Origin: Melanocharis versteri
Taxonomy: Eukaryota > Chordata > Aves > Passeriformes > Melanocharitidae
Assembly (NCBI GenBank): GCA_013397845.1
Contig: VZTG01005436.1
Coordinates: 1,483,638-1,547,637, forward strand
Length of the DNA: 64,000 nt
Reading direction: 5' to 3'
Below the pieces are notes generated by a model that was given only the letters and a program-made list of their open reading frames with translations, did not search any database and was not told the origin of the DNA. Positions 62,601-64,000 of the stretch are shown here, piece after piece. The position numbers were made by a program, and so were the translations under genes. How positions within the stretch are numbered: the first letter of the stretch is position 1; the number at the start of each line of letters is the position of its first letter.

Positions 62601-64000
62601 TATCAAAGACTCCCCAAGAGCAACATCTTCACACACATCCTGCAATAGTAACCTCAAGTCTGAGTCACCTTTACTATATCCATTAGCCAAAAACTTTTCC
62701 TAGCAGCCAAGCAAGAGTTAAAGCTTTCAAAAGTCTCACTGGCAGCAGCTGCAAAAGTTGCCAGCAAAAAAGGGAGAGAACAAGATGGGAACTAGCGCAC
62801 AACAAATTTGGATTAAAAAAATGGTTGAGAAAAGCAAATATGCTCAATAAATTAAAACCAAAGAAATCTCAGGGAAAATGAAGCAGGAAATTACTACAGC
62901 TCAGAACTTTTTTAACCTATTGCTATAAGATAACAAGAGCTCTTATGCTACTTATAAAAGCCACAGAGCATTCTCAATGGAGAGTTTCCTGGGAACCTGA
63001 AACCAAAGCAAAGCTCCCACAATAGTATTCCAGGACCAAAAGCAGGGCTCGGCAAGCTTTGAGATGTTAACCTCTCTCTCTTTTCAAATTCTTTTTTAAT
63101 TGCAAGACTAGTAGTAGGGAGAGTCTCTTGGGCATGCAGACTTTTATTGTCTCCAAAGAAAAAAGTTCCAATTGTTCAAGAGGAAGTTGGAAGCTGGTGA
63201 TGCTACACTGTCTTCTCATCTGCTAAAGGAAAGAACTCATGTACAAAGTCAGTGCCTTCTTGCTATTAAGTGAAGCAACAGCTGAAAAACTCAGCTGCAC
63301 AAAGCAACTCTACCCATCTTCCTTGTAGTCACCTTCAAAAGTCACCTAAGATTTTGAAGAAGAGGGCATTAAAACAAATGTTCGGTGTCCTTTAAAGTGT
63401 CCAGAAATGAATGAGCTGCCAGACTCATCAATTTCTAGAAACCAAGGTGACAGAACTATCAAAGACCCAGAGAAGTAACCACTGCGTTGCCTTGCCTGAC
63501 CTTCTGTGATGATGTGCAGAGGAATGAGGGAGCCACAGGCCTTATTACAGGGAAAGTGCTCTTTGTTCTTGTAGCTTTCAAAACAAAGCACAATGATCTT
63601 TTCCGATGCAGCTGAAGCAATTCTATCACCAGTGTAATTTTTTTCTGATGTCTGAGCTGCCTACTTCAGAAACCCTTCTCTGCCTAAACACAAAGAGCCA
63701 GTGAAAAGACAGAATATGGGTAGCTGGGCTTTTGTCCACAAACCCAGTAGCAATCCTTGTTAAAGGAAACATGCATACTGAAAATAATAGTGATGGTCTG
63801 CATACGGCCATGTTTATTTGCTGTCAGATGCAAGTTCAGATAGGGAGGCAGCTAAGCACGCAGTCCAGGTCTCTTGCAAGCCTAAGAAACCCGCTGCTTG
63901 GAAGGAGACAATGGGATAAACAGACGCTTGGAAAACGTGACTCCCTGAAATCTGGATACCACTTTTTTTTGGCCCTCAATTGCCCTGATCGTTAAAATGA
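59641..64000. other. AT-rich unique sequence, no gene seen
   Basis: Overlapping frames at 62192-62703 on both strands sit in a locally GC-richer patch (62430-62660) and have no recognisable product. An A/C-rich low-complexity stretch lies at 61441-61490. No terminal feature shows that a gene runs off the right edge. Confidence 0.5.

Noticed and set aside
1..64000. CRISPR array, bacterial operon, phage or plasmid genes, rRNA or tRNA genes
   Set aside because: No regularly spaced exact repeats, no long gene-dense open frames, and no recognisable cloverleaf with internal Pol III boxes were found by eye. A tRNAscan or Infernal run would be needed to exclude small RNA genes fully.

Overview
The window looks like non-coding or sparsely genic nuclear DNA from a vertebrate, most likely a bird. 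Three things support this. Two unrelated places carry the 3' end of CR1 LINEs: minus strand near 26.6 kb, and two in tandem on the plus strand at 43.3-43.7 kb. Both end in the ATTCTATGATTC-type octamer tail typical of avian CR1. One CpG-rich solo-LTR-like element lies at about 40.6-41.1 kb. The rest is AT-rich, low in CpG and poor in repeats, with short microsatellites and no dense interspersed repeats, as in bird genomes. I saw no bacterial or phage gene organisation. Nearly all open frames are short, overlap on both strands and have no recognisable product.

Layout. 1-9.9 kb: AT-rich unique sequence with one constrained-looking block (2.42-2.66 kb) and one GC-richer block (7.38-7.66 kb). 10-12 kb: broken, protein-like plus-strand stretches that may be a decayed coding sequence. 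12-16.6 kb: AT-rich, featureless. 16.8-17.2 kb: a TG microsatellite and a minus-strand open stretch behind a strong 3' splice-site-like sequence. 18.8-19.6 kb: a GC-richer block, then a T/A low-complexity block. 21.6-23.1 kb: the best gene candidate, two minus-strand exon-like segments joined in compatible phase by GT-AG signals, the upstream one carrying an apparent frameshift. 23-36.5 kb: AT-rich, with one CR1 and simple repeats. 36.6-41.1 kb: GC-richer blocks and the LTR. 41.4-53.8 kb: several stretches that read like conserved non-coding elements, two CR1 ends, a structured GC-richer patch at 45.6 kb and a perfect 14-bp hairpin at 47.8 kb. 57.65-57.9 kb: a degraded pyrimidine-rich minisatellite. 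58-64 kb: unique AT-rich sequence.

I found no convincing new biological system. The items most worth checking are the two-exon candidate at 21.6-23.1 kb, the perfect hairpin at 47.79-47.82 kb, the paired stems at 45.60-45.72 kb, the possible decayed coding region at 10-12 kb, and the conserved-element-like blocks. All gene-level calls here are inference from reading, without alignment.
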